From Idiomarina piscisalsi (lineage in GTDB: Bacteria > Pseudomonadota > Gammaproteobacteria > Enterobacterales > Alteromonadaceae), in contig NZ_PIQA01000001.1 in assembly GCF_003987095.1 (NCBI RefSeq), positions 806,001-870,000 of the forward strand: DNA of 64,000 nucleotides. The letters are read 5' to 3'. Every line of letters starts with the position of its first letter. Positions within the stretch are counted from its first letter, which is position 1. Both the position numbers and the translations under genes were made by a program. The notes under the pieces are model-generated. The model saw only the letters and a list, made by a program, of their open reading frames with translations. It was not told the origin of the DNA and searched no databases. Positions 19,239-29,951 of the stretch are shown in pieces.

Positions 19239-20095
19239 TATCTGCGACGCTTATCTGTCTTTTTATATTCGCGGTGCTTTGCCGTCGCTCGACGTATTTT
19301 AGCGAACTTACGCTGCCTGGACTCTTGATTCCGAGGGTCAATAAAGGAACGCTCTTCAGGTGGCAGTTTCACCTGCTTTCTCAACGCATTCACTTGCTCC
19401 AGCGGCATTTCCGACCAGCCACCTTGCGGTAAGCCTTGCTCAAGAGGAATGTCACCGTAACGCACACGAATCAGTCGGCTCACCTGCACTTCCTGTGACT
19501 CCCACAAGCGGCGCACTTCACGGTTACGACCTTCACTGATGGTTACGTGATACCAACGGTTCATGCCGTCACCACCAGCCGGCTTTATCGAATTAAAATG
19601 CGCTGGGCCGTCTTCTAACTGTACGCCCTTTTTAAGACGACTTATCATTTTATCGTCGACTTCACCGAAAATACGTACAGCGTATTCACGCTCAACCTGC
19701 TGGCTAGGATGCATTAACCGATTAGCTAATTCACCATCGGTAGTAAATAACAGTAAGCCCGAAGTATTAACATCCAACCTGCCAACGGCAACCCAACGTG
19801 CGCCGCTCATGCGCGGTAAACGATCATATACCGTAGGGCGGCCTTCTGGATCTTTGCGCGTACACAATTCGCCTTCGGGCTTGTGGTACATCAAAACCCG
19901 GCAGATAACCTCTTCTTCAGGCTTTATTTCAACTTCATGACCATCGATACGAACTTTTGCGTCTGCATCAACTCGCTCGCCCAGCTGTGCGACCATTCCG
20001 TTGACACGAATGCGTCCAGCCGCAATTTTGGCTTCAATTTCTCGTCTGGAACCATGTCCTGAGCGGGCTAATACCTTTTGTAACTTTTCGGTCAT
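19238..20095 (-). CDS. rluB: 23S rRNA pseudouridine synthase RluB
   Basis: A 285-residue RsuA/RluB/RluE family enzyme. It has an N-terminal S4 RNA-binding domain ([19 protein letters not shown], ~3-60), then the catalytic domain with [20 protein letters not shown], where the Asp is the nucleophile (~113), and the C-terminal motif [13 protein letters not shown]. RluB makes pseudouridine 2605 of 23S rRNA. The tail is basic ([18 protein letters not shown]), as usual. It lies directly downstream of scpB with two bases between, part of the scpA-scpB-rluB operon common in proteobacteria. RluE/F are close relatives, and context favours RluB. Confidence 0.93.
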   Translation of the reverse strand: MTEKLQKVLARSGHGSRREIEAKIAAGRIRVNGMVAQLGERVDADAKVRIDGHEVEIKPEEEVICRVLMYHKPEGELCTRKDPEGRPTVYDRLPRMSGARWVAVGRLDVNTSGLLLFTTDGELANRLMHPSQQVEREYAVRIFGEVDDKMISRLKKGVQLEDGPAHFNSIKPAGGDGMNRWYHVTISEGRNREVRRLWESQEVQVSRLIRVRYGDIPLEQGLPQGGWSEMPLEQVNALRKQVKLPPEERSFIDPRNQESRQRKFAKIRRATAKHREYKKTDKRRR

Positions 20096-20097
20096 TC

Positions 20098-20667
20098 TTA
20101 CTGTTCTCTCTCGTTAATCGCTGTCTCAGCGGTACGTTCATCGTCTTCATCAAGCGTATCGATATCCGGTAATTCGGATAAATCGCTTAAATTAAAATCA
20201 TCTAAAAACTCTTTTGTACTGGCATACAGTTGTGGACGTCCCGGCACTTCTTTGTGGCCCACCACTTTTATCCAGTTTCGTTCCTGTAGTGTCTTAATAA
20301 TATTACTACTGACACTAACCCCACGAATTTGTTCGATTTCCCCACGCGTAATGGGCTGCCTGTAGACAATCAGTGCCAGCGTTTCCAACAAGGCCTGAGA
20401 ATACTTTTGTGGTTTTTCCTGCCATAACGACGCTAAGCGTTGCCCCAATTCTGCACGCGTCTGGAATCGATAACCAGAGGCGACTTTGACTAACTCAATA
20501 CCGCGCTCCTGATAATCCGCTTGCAAGTCTTTCAACAACGCTTTAACCGTAGCCAATGAGGCTTCACCTTCACTCAACAACAGTTGATAAAGCTGCTCCG
20601 CCGATAATGGCTGTGGATGGGCAAACAACGCCGCTTCTATTAGTTGCTTAAGCTGTAATGGATTCAT
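20098..20667 (-). CDS. scpB: Segregation and condensation protein B
   Basis: A 189-residue winged-helix protein that binds ScpA and, with SMC, forms the kleisin complex that compacts and segregates chromosomes. It has the characteristic [13 protein letters not shown] start, [12 protein letters not shown] and [25 protein letters not shown]. The C-terminus is acidic ([17 protein letters not shown]). It overlaps scpA by 20 bases, implying coupled translation. In gammaproteobacteria lacking mukBEF, ScpAB-SMC is the condensin; no smc gene is in this window. Confidence 0.95.
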   Translation of the reverse strand: MNPLQLKQLIEAALFAHPQPLSAEQLYQLLLSEGEASLATVKALLKDLQADYQERGIELVKVASGYRFQTRAELGQRLASLWQEKPQKYSQALLETLALIVYRQPITRGEIEQIRGVSVSSNIIKTLQERNWIKVVGHKEVPGRPQLYASTKEFLDDFNLSDLSELPDIDTLDEDDERTAETAINEREQ

Positions 20668-21463
20668 CCTGCTGACGATTTCTCAAGCTGATACGAATAT
20701 CACTCATGGGTTCAACTTGTGACAATTCTACCATTGATTCCTTCACAAGTTCTAAAATTGCTAAAAAACTGACCACTGCGCCCGCACGTCCCTCTGAACG
20801 TTTGAACAACTGACTGAAGGCAACGTACTTTTTTTCTGACAACAGCTCAATAACCTGACTCATTCGTTGACGGGTCGACAGCTGCTCACGTTGAATATGA
20901 TGATGGGCATTGAGTTCAACCTGCTGCAACACCCGGCTAAACGCAAGCGTTAAGTCTTCGATGGTTACTTCGGGTGGTGGTGTTGTCACATGCTCGCGCG
21001 CATCAGTTGCCACTTCGCTTAATAAAATATCCCGACCAACCTGCGGTTGTCCGTCAATATACTCCGCCCCTTCGCGTATCGCCTCATACTCCTTTAAACG
21101 CCGCACCAGCTCTGCTCGCGGGTCTTCCTCTTCATCATCTTCCTGCGGTGGCTTCGGCAACAGCAATCGGCTTTTAATTTCCGCCAATATCGCCGCCATC
21201 ACCAAATAGTCCGCCGCCAACTCCAGCTTCAGCTCTTTCATCATTTCCACGTACTCGACGTACTGTCGGGTAATAGTGAGAATAGGCATATCGACAATAT
21301 CGAGCTTTTGCTTGCGAATAAGGTATAAAAGCAAGTCCATAGGGCCACTGAAAGAGTCCAAAATCACTTCCAGTGCGTCGGGAGGAATGTAGAGATCTTC
21401 CGGTTTTTCAATAACCGGCTCACCACGAACAAACCCCAGTGGTAACGACTGTTGTTCAGCCAT
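20648..21463 (-). CDS. scpA: Segregation and condensation protein A
   Basis: A 271-residue kleisin subunit. Features are SFSGPMDLLLYLIRKQKLDI (~34-53), the long helix ADYLVMAAILAEIKSRLLLP, an acidic patch (EDDEEEDPRAELVRRLKEYE) and the C-terminal winged helix with VSFLAILELVKESMVELSQ. It bridges SMC heads with ScpB. It is preceded by yciO (10-base gap) and overlaps scpB by 20 bases, so it sits within a yciV-yciO-scpA-scpB-rluB minus-strand run. The start MAEQQSLPLGFVRGEPV is ordinary for the family. Confidence 0.95.
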   Translation of the reverse strand: MAEQQSLPLGFVRGEPVIEKPEDLYIPPDALEVILDSFSGPMDLLLYLIRKQKLDIVDMPILTITRQYVEYVEMMKELKLELAADYLVMAAILAEIKSRLLLPKPPQEDDEEEDPRAELVRRLKEYEAIREGAEYIDGQPQVGRDILLSEVATDAREHVTTPPPEVTIEDLTLAFSRVLQQVELNAHHHIQREQLSTRQRMSQVIELLSEKKYVAFSQLFKRSEGRAGAVVSFLAILELVKESMVELSQVEPMSDIRISLRNRQQDESITA

Positions 21464-21473
21464 TTAATTCGCC

Positions 21474-22097
21474 TTAAAAGTCAAATGGTTCTGTCTCACC
21501 AGAGCCTTCACGACGTATCACCGGCGCTCCTTCTGACAGATCAACCACAGTGGTTGGCTGCTCACCTAAATGACCACCATCGACAATCAAGTCAACTAGC
21601 TTTTCGAGCTTATCCCGAATCTCTTCAGGATCCGACTCGGCCAGTTCGCCATCTCCGAGAATAAGGCTGGTCGACATTAACGGCTCATTAAGCTCTTCTA
21701 AAAGCGCCATTGCAATACGGTTGGTTGGTACACGAATACCGATAGTTTTCCGTTTTGGGTTCAACAGACGTTTGGGCACCTCTTTCGTGCCTTTTAATAT
21801 AAAGGTATAAGGTCCCGGCGTGTTGTTTTTCAGTAAGCGGAACGCATCGTTGTCAACGCGGGCATAAGTTGATAATTCCGAGAGATCACGGCACATCAAC
21901 GTAAAATTGTGTTCTTTATCAATATCGCGAATTCGACAAATACGGTCGGCAGCGGCCTTATCACCAATTTGGCAACCAATGGCGTAGCCTGAGTCGGTTG
22001 GGTAAACCACGACCCCGCTCTGGCGAATAATTTGTACGGCTTGCTGAATTAGACGCGCCTGAGGATTTTCCGGATGAATTTCAAAAAATTGACTCAT
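21474..22097 (-). CDS. yciO: YciO, Sua5/YrdC-family protein
   Basis: A 207-residue protein of the threonylcarbamoyl-AMP synthase fold (YrdC/Sua5/YciO). It has PTDSGYAIGC near the N-terminus, FTLMCRDLSEL, NTPGPYTFILKGTKEVPK and KTIGIRVPTN in the order of YciO. YrdC makes threonylcarbamoyl adenylate for tRNA t6A; YciO is a paralogue whose physiological substrate is less certain. Gene order next to yciV and the scp/rluB cluster, as near E. coli trp, supports YciO rather than TsaC. It starts 18 bases after the yciV stop. Confidence 0.88.
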   Translation of the reverse strand: MSQFFEIHPENPQARLIQQAVQIIRQSGVVVYPTDSGYAIGCQIGDKAAADRICRIRDIDKEHNFTLMCRDLSELSTYARVDNDAFRLLKNNTPGPYTFILKGTKEVPKRLLNPKRKTIGIRVPTNRIAMALLEELNEPLMSTSLILGDGELAESDPEEIRDKLEKLVDLIVDGGHLGEQPTTVVDLSEGAPVIRREGSGETEPFDF

Positions 22098-22115
22098 AAC
22101 CTACCCCAACCTTTT

Positions 22116-22942
22116 CTAGTGTGACCAATGCTCCCATATTGGCACACAGTCGGCTGGCAGACAAAGGTTTTTACCGAGCTCACGCCAATTGCCGGGGTAA
22201 TGAAAATCAGACCCCTGAGACGCTTTTAAGCCATATTCCTGACTCATTTTAGCGAGCGCATCACGGTGTCCCGGTGACTGCTGGCTTAAACTGACTTCCA
22301 TGCCATCAAGGCCCCACTCTTTACTTTCGACCAATAATCGACGCAACCATTTATTCGACATTTTGTAGGCGTGGGGATGCGCCAGAACAGCCTGACCGCC
22401 GGCCTTATGAATGGCTTCAATGGCCTCAGGAATGTCGCACCACTGCGGCGTGACATAAGCGCTGTTGCCCTTTCCAATGTAATGATCGAACGCTTTTTGC
22501 GGATGGCTGACAATGCCTTTTTCGACCAGGGTATCAGCAATGTGTTTACGGGTCGGCATGCCGTCAACCTGGCATTCCTCAGCAGACAACATGACACCAC
22601 GCTTTTCCAGCTTTTCTAAAATGGCTGCAAAGCGGTCATAGCGCCGTTGCTGTTGTTGTGCCAGCAAATCTTTTAAATGTTCGTTGTCAGGGTCAAAGTT
22701 CAAACCAACAATATGAATTTCAAAACTTTCCCAGCGACAGCTAATTTCCACGCCGTTAATAAACTGAAGCGGCAGCTGTTCTTTTTCGACCAACGCTCTT
22801 GCTTCAGCTATACCCTCAACGCTGTCATGGTCGGTTAACGCCAGTACATCGACGTTGTGCTCGCAGGCACGACGCAACAGCTCCTCAACGGACAAGGAGC
22901 CATCTGAATGCGTGCTGTGACAATGCAGGTCGTATAAAGTCA

Positions 22943-22943
<1 letters not shown>
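22116..22943 (-). CDS. yciV: PHP-domain phosphoesterase YciV (RNase AM-like)
   Basis: A 275-residue PHP-domain protein. Metal-binding motifs are LHCHSTHSDGSLS (~5-17), ALTDHDSVEG (~36-45), NGVEISCRWE (~63), AVLAHPHAY (~190) and GSDFHYPG (~243), giving a tri-metal site. The E. coli homologue (RNase AM, also called YciV/Rnm) is a 5'-3' exonuclease acting on short RNA and trimming 5' ends of rRNA precursors. It overlaps fadH by one base. The location beside yciO and upstream of trp matches E. coli, except that here fadH and two further genes lie between yciV and trp. Confidence 0.9.
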
Positions 22944-24973
<2,030 letters not shown>

Positions 24974-25034
24974 TTATTTTAAACGGGTGTTTAATTTTTC
25001 CTAACTGTACTGCGTAAACCCGTTTAACTCAAGT

Positions 25035-25733
25035 TCAGAACGCCATAGCTTCACGCAATAAAAACCGTGAAAGCGCCATACTGTCGACTTGCAGACTCGA
25101 ATTGCCGCTTCGTACCTGTTCAACAACCTGATCTAAAATCGGCCAGAGTAACTCTTTCACCTGAGCATCAGGATCTTGCATTGACTGTAAGTCAGTTAAA
25201 GCCAGCTCATCCACGTGAACACTGAGAATCGGTTCGCCTTTATCAAACAAGTTAATAGTGACATTGTCCATCACCCATTCATCGACCTGCCAGCGAAGCG
25301 GTACCGAGTTGACTTTTTGCACTTTCATGTCACTCATTTGCTGTAAAAACTCATGCAAATTCGAGCGCCCGGTGCCGTAATAAGAAACCGTTAGCTGCGC
25401 ATCTGACACTGCTATTTTAGAAATATCGACACGACTACTGCCTAACGCCTGCCAATCTCCGGTCAAAACAAGCTGTTTCGCCAGCAATAGTTGGTTCTCT
25501 GGCTCTGACAATTCATCAACACGGGTCGCCAGGCGAACTTTATTTGCTGTTAAGCCGTTGGTCAGTGAGTTTACCTGTAGCTCGCTAACCTCTAAATCTG
25601 CGTTTAGCTGCTCTGACGCCATAGTTTGTAAGCCATCTTTCATGGCGTCGGACAAGCTTTGCGCAAACGCCGCAATGCTGCTCAGTGACAATAAAAGGCC
25701 ACACCCCGCAGCCACTAGTTTGTTTTTCATCAT
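25035..25733 (-). CDS. Exported protein of unknown function
   Basis: A 232-residue protein with a clear signal peptide (KNKLVAAGCGLLLSLSSIAAFAQS, cleavage after AFA). I do not recognise a family with confidence. The mature part alternates short beta-like segments with DVSELQVNSLTNGLTANKV and ISKIAVSDAQLTVSYYGTG, reminiscent of the AsmA/DUF748-like periplasmic proteins that have repeated short amphipathic strands. It ends with a helix rich in Val/Leu. It lies alone on the minus strand, divergent from the S10 peptidase. Function unknown; the AsmA-like resemblance is only impressionistic. Confidence 0.65.
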   Translation of the reverse strand: MMKNKLVAAGCGLLLSLSSIAAFAQSLSDAMKDGLQTMASEQLNADLEVSELQVNSLTNGLTANKVRLATRVDELSEPENQLLLAKQLVLTGDWQALGSSRVDISKIAVSDAQLTVSYYGTGRSNLHEFLQQMSDMKVQKVNSVPLRWQVDEWVMDNVTINLFDKGEPILSVHVDELALTDLQSMQDPDAQVKELLWPILDQVVEQVRSGNSSLQVDSMALSRFLLREAMAF

Positions 25734-25821
25734 TGTTAACCTCTAAAAACCCACTCTTTTAGAAAACGAGACTCAATACGAGAGTCCAATCGCAGGAATA
25801 AAACCAATAATCGCATAACCT

Positions 25822-25850
25822 TTGACTCTTTAAAGTAATTATTTGTTAAT
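25822..25850 (+). promoter_or_regulatory. Possible sigma70 promoter of the S10 peptidase gene
   Basis: TTGACT (25822-25827), a 17-base spacer and GTTAAT (25845-25850) lie about 35 bases before the ATG. The -35 box is near consensus and the -10 box matches 4 of 6. Confidence 0.4.
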
Positions 25851-25884
25851 CTGAAGCGACATTATAAAAACGGAGAACAATCTC

Positions 25885-27420
25885 ATGCGAAAGAGTCTCG
25901 CTCTAATTGCTTCTTTGTCACTAATGGGTTGCTCTGTAGTATCTGCACCTGTTGTTGCCGAAGAGAGTTCAACGAATCATAAACGCATGTTGCCGGTCGA
26001 CACCGAAGTGGTTACCGAGCACAGCGTAGAAATTAATGGCGAAACTGTCGACTACACAGCGACAGCCGGTACTCAACCAGTATGGGACGACGAAGGTAAT
26101 CCAATCGCGTCACTATTCTATACCTACTATGAGCGTCAGGATGTCGATAATCGTGAATCTCGCCCTATTGTGTACTCATTCAATGGTGGTCCGGGCTCTG
26201 CATCGGTTTGGATGCACATTGCTTACACAGGTCCAAAAGTATTAAACCTGAGCGACGAAGGTTATCCAGTTCAGCCTTATGGCGTGCAGGACAACCCGCA
26301 CTCTATTCTCGATGTCGCTGACATTGTTTTCATTAACCCGGTAAATACCGGTTACTCGCGCGTTCTGCCAAATGAAGACGGCAAAATGCCTTCGCGTGCA
26401 GAGCAAAAAGAAAAGTTCTTCGGCGTTAATGCTGACGTTAAATATCTTGCCGAGTGGATGAACACCTTTACTTCGCGCATGAACCGCTGGCAGTCACCTA
26501 AGTACTTAATTGGCGAGAGCTATGGTACAACTCGAGTATCTGGCCTTGCTTTAGAGCTGCAAAACAGTCAGTGGATGTACCTGAACGGCGTTATTCTAGT
26601 GTCACCAACTGATATTGGTATTGACCGCGACGGCCCGGTAAAACAAGCTAACCAGCTGCCTTATTTTGCTGCAGCCGCCTGGTATCACGATGCACTGCCA
26701 GACGCTTTGCAAAACAAAGATCTGGAAGAAATGCTACCGGAAGTTGAGCGCTTCGCACTTGAGCAATACCTGCCAGCATTAGCGAAAGGCGCTATGTTGA
26801 CCGGTGAAGCCCGCGAGCAAATGGCTGAGCGTGTGGCCTATTACTCCGGGTTATCTAAGCAAGCGGTATTAGATAACAACCTGGCGCCGAGCACCTGGTA
26901 TTTCTGGAAAGAACTCCTGCGTGACCGTGACCGCACTATTGGCCGCCTTGACTCGCGCTATTTAGGTTTGGATGAAAAACGCTCAGGCGACCGTCCTGAC
27001 TACAACGCAGAATTAACATCGTGGTTGCACTCGTTCACGCCAGCCATTAACTATTACCTGCGTGAAGAACTCAACTTCGAAACTGACATTAAATACAACA
27101 TGTTCGGCCCGGTTCATCCGTGGGATCGCTCAAACAACAACACCGGCAAGCAGTTACGTCAGGCGATGGCTCAGAACCCTTACCTGAATGTACTGATTCA
27201 GTCAGGCTACTTTGACGGTGCTACTAACTATTTCGATGCGAAGTACAACATGTGGCACTTGGATCCGAGTACGCAAATGAGCGATCGTATCGACTTTAAA
27301 GGCTACCGCAGTGGTCACATGATGTACTTACGTCGTGCCGACCTGGAGAAAGCCAATGACGATTTACGTGAGTTTATTCGTCAGTCTGACTCTAAAGGTC
27401 AGCCGGCTGAATATAAGTAA
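25885..27420 (+). CDS. S10-family serine carboxypeptidase-like lipoprotein
   Basis: A 511-residue secreted protein of the S10 (carboxypeptidase Y-like) family. The signal peptide has a lipobox-like LMGC at about residue 16, so it may be a lipoprotein. The oxyanion region SFNGGPGSASVWMH (~95-108) precedes the catalytic Ser in GESYGTTR (~212-219). The Asp is likely in SGYFDGATNY (~447) and the His in YRSGHMMYLRRAD (~480). It would remove C-terminal residues from peptides in the envelope. S10 enzymes were first known from eukaryotes, and marine Proteobacteria carry them for protein scavenging. Convergent with nothing; it stands just upstream of the trp promoter. Substrate preference cannot be judged. 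Confidence 0.85.
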   Translation: MRKSLALIASLSLMGCSVVSAPVVAEESSTNHKRMLPVDTEVVTEHSVEINGETVDYTATAGTQPVWDDEGNPIASLFYTYYERQDVDNRESRPIVYSFNGGPGSASVWMHIAYTGPKVLNLSDEGYPVQPYGVQDNPHSILDVADIVFINPVNTGYSRVLPNEDGKMPSRAEQKEKFFGVNADVKYLAEWMNTFTSRMNRWQSPKYLIGESYGTTRVSGLALELQNSQWMYLNGVILVSPTDIGIDRDGPVKQANQLPYFAAAAWYHDALPDALQNKDLEEMLPEVERFALEQYLPALAKGAMLTGEAREQMAERVAYYSGLSKQAVLDNNLAPSTWYFWKELLRDRDRTIGRLDSRYLGLDEKRSGDRPDYNAELTSWLHSFTPAINYYLREELNFETDIKYNMFGPVHPWDRSNNNTGKQLRQAMAQNPYLNVLIQSGYFDGATNYFDAKYNMWHLDPSTQMSDRIDFKGYRSGHMMYLRRADLEKANDDLREFIRQSDSKGQPAEYK

Positions 27421-27449
27421 TTATTTGCATACACAAGTCAAAACAACTG

Positions 27450-27478
27450 TTGACAGACTTTCGCACAAGCGTTAGTTT
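27450..27478 (+). promoter_or_regulatory. Sigma70 promoter of the trp operon
   Basis: TTGACA (27450-27455), a 17-base spacer and TAGTTT (27473-27478) lie about 38 bases before the trpL start. The -35 box is perfect and the -10 box is weak. I do not see a convincing TrpR operator dyad over it. Confidence 0.6.
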
Positions 27479-27515
27479 GTCAGCATTAAAGCAAATTAAG
27501 AGAGCTATACAACTT

Positions 27516-27578
27516 ATGTTTTTACGTACAACAACCCAACATTGGTGGTGGCACTTCCCGAACGAGCGGGTGGTGTAG
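27516..27578 (+). CDS. trpL: trp operon leader peptide
   Basis: A 20-codon ORF encoding MFLRTTTQHWWWHFPNERVV, with three consecutive Trp codons at 27543-27551. It is too short for normal gene finders. When Trp-tRNA is scarce the ribosome stalls on these codons, freeing downstream RNA for the antiterminator; when it is abundant the ribosome moves on and the terminator at 27612-27638 forms. Position (just after the promoter, ~115 bases before trpE) and codon content make this a textbook attenuation leader. Confidence 0.93.
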   Translation: MFLRTTTQHWWWHFPNERVV

Positions 27579-27638
27579 TTGTGCGTGTAACGTAAATAGC
27601 TTCACTTTGAGAAACCCGCTCCTTTGAGCGGGTTTTTT
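27552..27638 (+). promoter_or_regulatory. trp attenuator: pause hairpin, antiterminator and terminator segments
   Basis: A 1:2 hairpin can form at 27552-27575 (CAC..CCCG pairing CGGG..GTG). GAGCGGGT (27564-27571) is complementary to ACCCGCTC (27614-27621), the 5' arm of the terminator. These two pairings exclude each other, giving the 2:3 antiterminator versus 3:4 terminator switch. The leader ribosome on the Trp codons would cover the 5' arm of the 1:2 hairpin. Confidence 0.85.
27612..27638 (+). terminator. trp attenuator terminator hairpin
   Basis: AAACCCGCTC (27612-27621) pairs with GAGCGGGTTT (27626-27635) around a short CTTT loop, and the T run extends to 27638. It precedes trpE and is the conditional stop of the attenuator. 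Confidence 0.92.
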
Positions 27639-27693
27639 ATTGCCGTTTCACTGGAGCAGGTTTAAAAATCAACAAGAGAAAACGAGGTCTGAG

Positions 27694-29322
27694 GTGGACA
27701 ACCTGACAACTGAACAAGACGGCAATTTAGAGACATTAAGAGTGTCACTGCCTTATCAAGCGGAGCCGCTGCAGGTTTACCAAAATACCTGCCAAACCAA
27801 TGGTGCTCATTTATTGCTTGATTCGGCTGACATTGGTACCAAACAACAAGTCAAAAGCTTATTGCTGATTGATGCCGCGTTGCAGCTTACCTGTAACGAG
27901 CAACAAGTGACTATTCAGGCGCTGACAGACAATGGCAACGCCCTGCTTCCGTGGATTCAGAAAAAGCTCGATGGGTTTGCAACGGTTACCACGCTTGATA
28001 ACGGCTTAGTCGCGGACTTCACCGTTAATGCCTCCTCACAAGGGGACGTACCGGTAGATGAAGATTCCCGGTTGCGTCAAATCAGCAATATGGAGCCATT
28101 ACGCATTCTTCAGCAACAATTAATCAAAGCAAACGACACAGCACAGCAGCACCCATTTTCAGTGTTTCTTGGCGGTGCCTTTGCTTATGACTTTGTCGCC
28201 AGCTACGAACCGTTACCACAAGTTGAAGAAGGTGAGAACGACTGCCCTGATTACGTTTTTTACTTAGCTGAAACACTGCTCATTATTGATCATCAAGCGC
28301 AAACCACCGAACTGCTTGGCAGTGTTTTTGGGGGCACAGGCCGTGATAAGCGTTACCAGGCCATGAGTCAGCGTGTTGGTGAACTCGCGGCGCGCTGCCA
28401 GTTACCGGCAATAACACCCAAACCACTGCCGGTTGACGTTGAAGTAACCGCAACCCCCTCGGCTGACGAGTTTGCTTCCATTGTTACTCAACTGAAAAAG
28501 AACATCGTCGCTGGAGATATTTTCCAGGTAGTGCCATCGCGTCGATTTAAAATGCCCTGCCCGGAGCCTCTAGCCGCCTATAATCAGCTAAAGAAAAACA
28601 ACCCGTCACCTTATATGTTTTTCATGAGCCACCCGGACTTCTCTCTGTTCGGCGCTTCACCAGAGTCAGCCCTTAAGTACCAAAAAGATTCGAACCAAGT
28701 CGAGCTCTACCCTATCGCCGGTACGCGCCCACGGGGAAAAAATGCCGACGGCAGTATTAACCCAGACTTAGACAGCCGTATGGAGTTAGAATTAAGACTT
28801 GACCAAAAAGAGCTGGCTGAACATTTGATGCTGGTGGACTTAGCTCGTAACGACCTGGCACGTATTAGTGAAACCGGCAGCCGTTATGTTGCCGACTTAC
28901 TGCAAGTGGACCGTTACTCACAGGTCATGCATTTAGTATCACGCGTTGTGGCGAAGTTAAGAGACAACTGCGACGCTTTGCACGCTTACCGGGCTTGCAT
29001 GAATATGGGCACTTTGGTCGGCGCCCCCAAAGTCAGCGCCGCGACGTTAATTCGTCAGGTAGAAAAGCAGCGTCGCGGTAGTTACGGCGGTGCGGTTGGC
29101 TATTTGGCCGGAAATGGCGACATGGATACCTGCATTGTCATCCGCTCAGCCTTCGTTAAAAACGGTGAAGCGATAGTTCAGGCTGGCGCTGGTGTCGTCC
29201 ACGATTCAAACCCTGACAGCGAAGTTGCCGAAACGGAAGGCAAAGCCAAAGCCGTTATTTTAGCGATTCAACAGGCGCATTCAGGTCAGCAAAATAACGT
29301 TCAACAAGGAGTGCAATCATGA
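27694..29322 (+). CDS. trpE: Anthranilate synthase component I
   Basis: A 542-residue chorismate-using subunit that, with TrpG and glutamine or ammonia, makes anthranilate. The N-terminal feedback site LLLDSADI corresponds to the LLES motif of Trp-inhibited enzymes. The catalytic domain has GDIFQVVPSRRF, FGASPESALK, IAGTRPRGK, ELAEHLMLVDLARNDLARI and the C-terminal GGAVGYLAGNGDMDTCIVIR. The frame is open from 27640, but that lies in the terminator U tract; GTG 27694, with GAGG six bases upstream, is preferred. Its stop overlaps trpG by four bases (ATGA). It is first in the trpEGDCBA operon and controlled by the attenuator. Confidence 0.96.
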   Translation: MDNLTTEQDGNLETLRVSLPYQAEPLQVYQNTCQTNGAHLLLDSADIGTKQQVKSLLLIDAALQLTCNEQQVTIQALTDNGNALLPWIQKKLDGFATVTTLDNGLVADFTVNASSQGDVPVDEDSRLRQISNMEPLRILQQQLIKANDTAQQHPFSVFLGGAFAYDFVASYEPLPQVEEGENDCPDYVFYLAETLLIIDHQAQTTELLGSVFGGTGRDKRYQAMSQRVGELAARCQLPAITPKPLPVDVEVTATPSADEFASIVTQLKKNIVAGDIFQVVPSRRFKMPCPEPLAAYNQLKKNNPSPYMFFMSHPDFSLFGASPESALKYQKDSNQVELYPIAGTRPRGKNADGSINPDLDSRMELELRLDQKELAEHLMLVDLARNDLARISETGSRYVADLLQVDRYSQVMHLVSRVVAKLRDNCDALHAYRACMNMGTLVGAPKVSAATLIRQVEKQRRGSYGGAVGYLAGNGDMDTCIVIRSAFVKNGEAIVQAGAGVVHDSNPDSEVAETEGKAKAVILAIQQAHSGQQNNVQQGVQS

Positions 29323-29951
29323 CGCAACCGGCTCGTATTGTACTCATTGATAACGTTGACTCGTTTTCTTACAACCTAGTTGATGAACTAAGGCAACTGG
29401 GTTATCCGCTGGTGGTCTATCGTAATCAACTGGCTGCTGAAGATGTCATAAGACAACTAGACAATTATCAGGGACAGCAACTGGTCTGTCTGTCGCCGGG
29501 ACCGGGACATCCCACTAATGCCGGTAACTTAATGGACATTATTCGTTTTTGCAGCGGTCGTATCCCAATGCTGGGTATTTGTCTGGGCTTTCAGGCACTG
29601 GTTGAAAACGCGGGTGGTCGAGTCGATACCTGTGGCGAAATTGTTCATGGCAAAACTGCAGTCATCGATACCATCGAACATGCCGCATTCACCAACGCAA
29701 CCGACAACAACCAATGTGTTGTCGCTCGTTATCATTCGTTAAGTGGTTACGATCTGCCAGAAAGCGTAAAAATCATTGCTCAAATTAACGGTCCCGAAGG
29801 CAGTATTCCCATGGCTGCAGAGTTTCTTGATAGTCACGGCCACAGCGACGCTATTGGTTTTCAATTCCACCCCGAGTCGCTGCTAACGCCAAAGGGAAAA
29901 CAATTACTCAGTAACAGCATTCACTATTTATTGAAAGGAGCACAGCCATGA
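29319..29951 (+). CDS. trpG: Anthranilate synthase component II (glutamine amidotransferase)
   Basis: A 210-residue class I glutamine amidotransferase that feeds ammonia to TrpE. It has IDNVDSFSYNLVDELR, the nucleophile Cys in GICLGFQAL (~84) and the His-Glu pair in FQFHPESLLTPKG (~184). It is a stand-alone protein here, not fused to trpD as in E. coli. It overlaps trpE and trpD by four bases each, suggesting translational coupling. PabA is a close homologue, but the operon decides for TrpG; it might also serve PabB. Confidence 0.96.
   Translation: MTQPARIVLIDNVDSFSYNLVDELRQLGYPLVVYRNQLAAEDVIRQLDNYQGQQLVCLSPGPGHPTNAGNLMDIIRFCSGRIPMLGICLGFQALVENAGGRVDTCGEIVHGKTAVIDTIEHAAFTNATDNNQCVVARYHSLSGYDLPESVKIIAQINGPEGSIPMAAEFLDSHGHSDAIGFQFHPESLLTPKGKQLLSNSIHYLLKGAQP

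Noticed and set aside
27640-27693. Upstream TTG start for trpE
   Set aside because: It lies next to the terminator U tract and lacks a ribosome site; GTG 27694 has GAGG six bases upstream.
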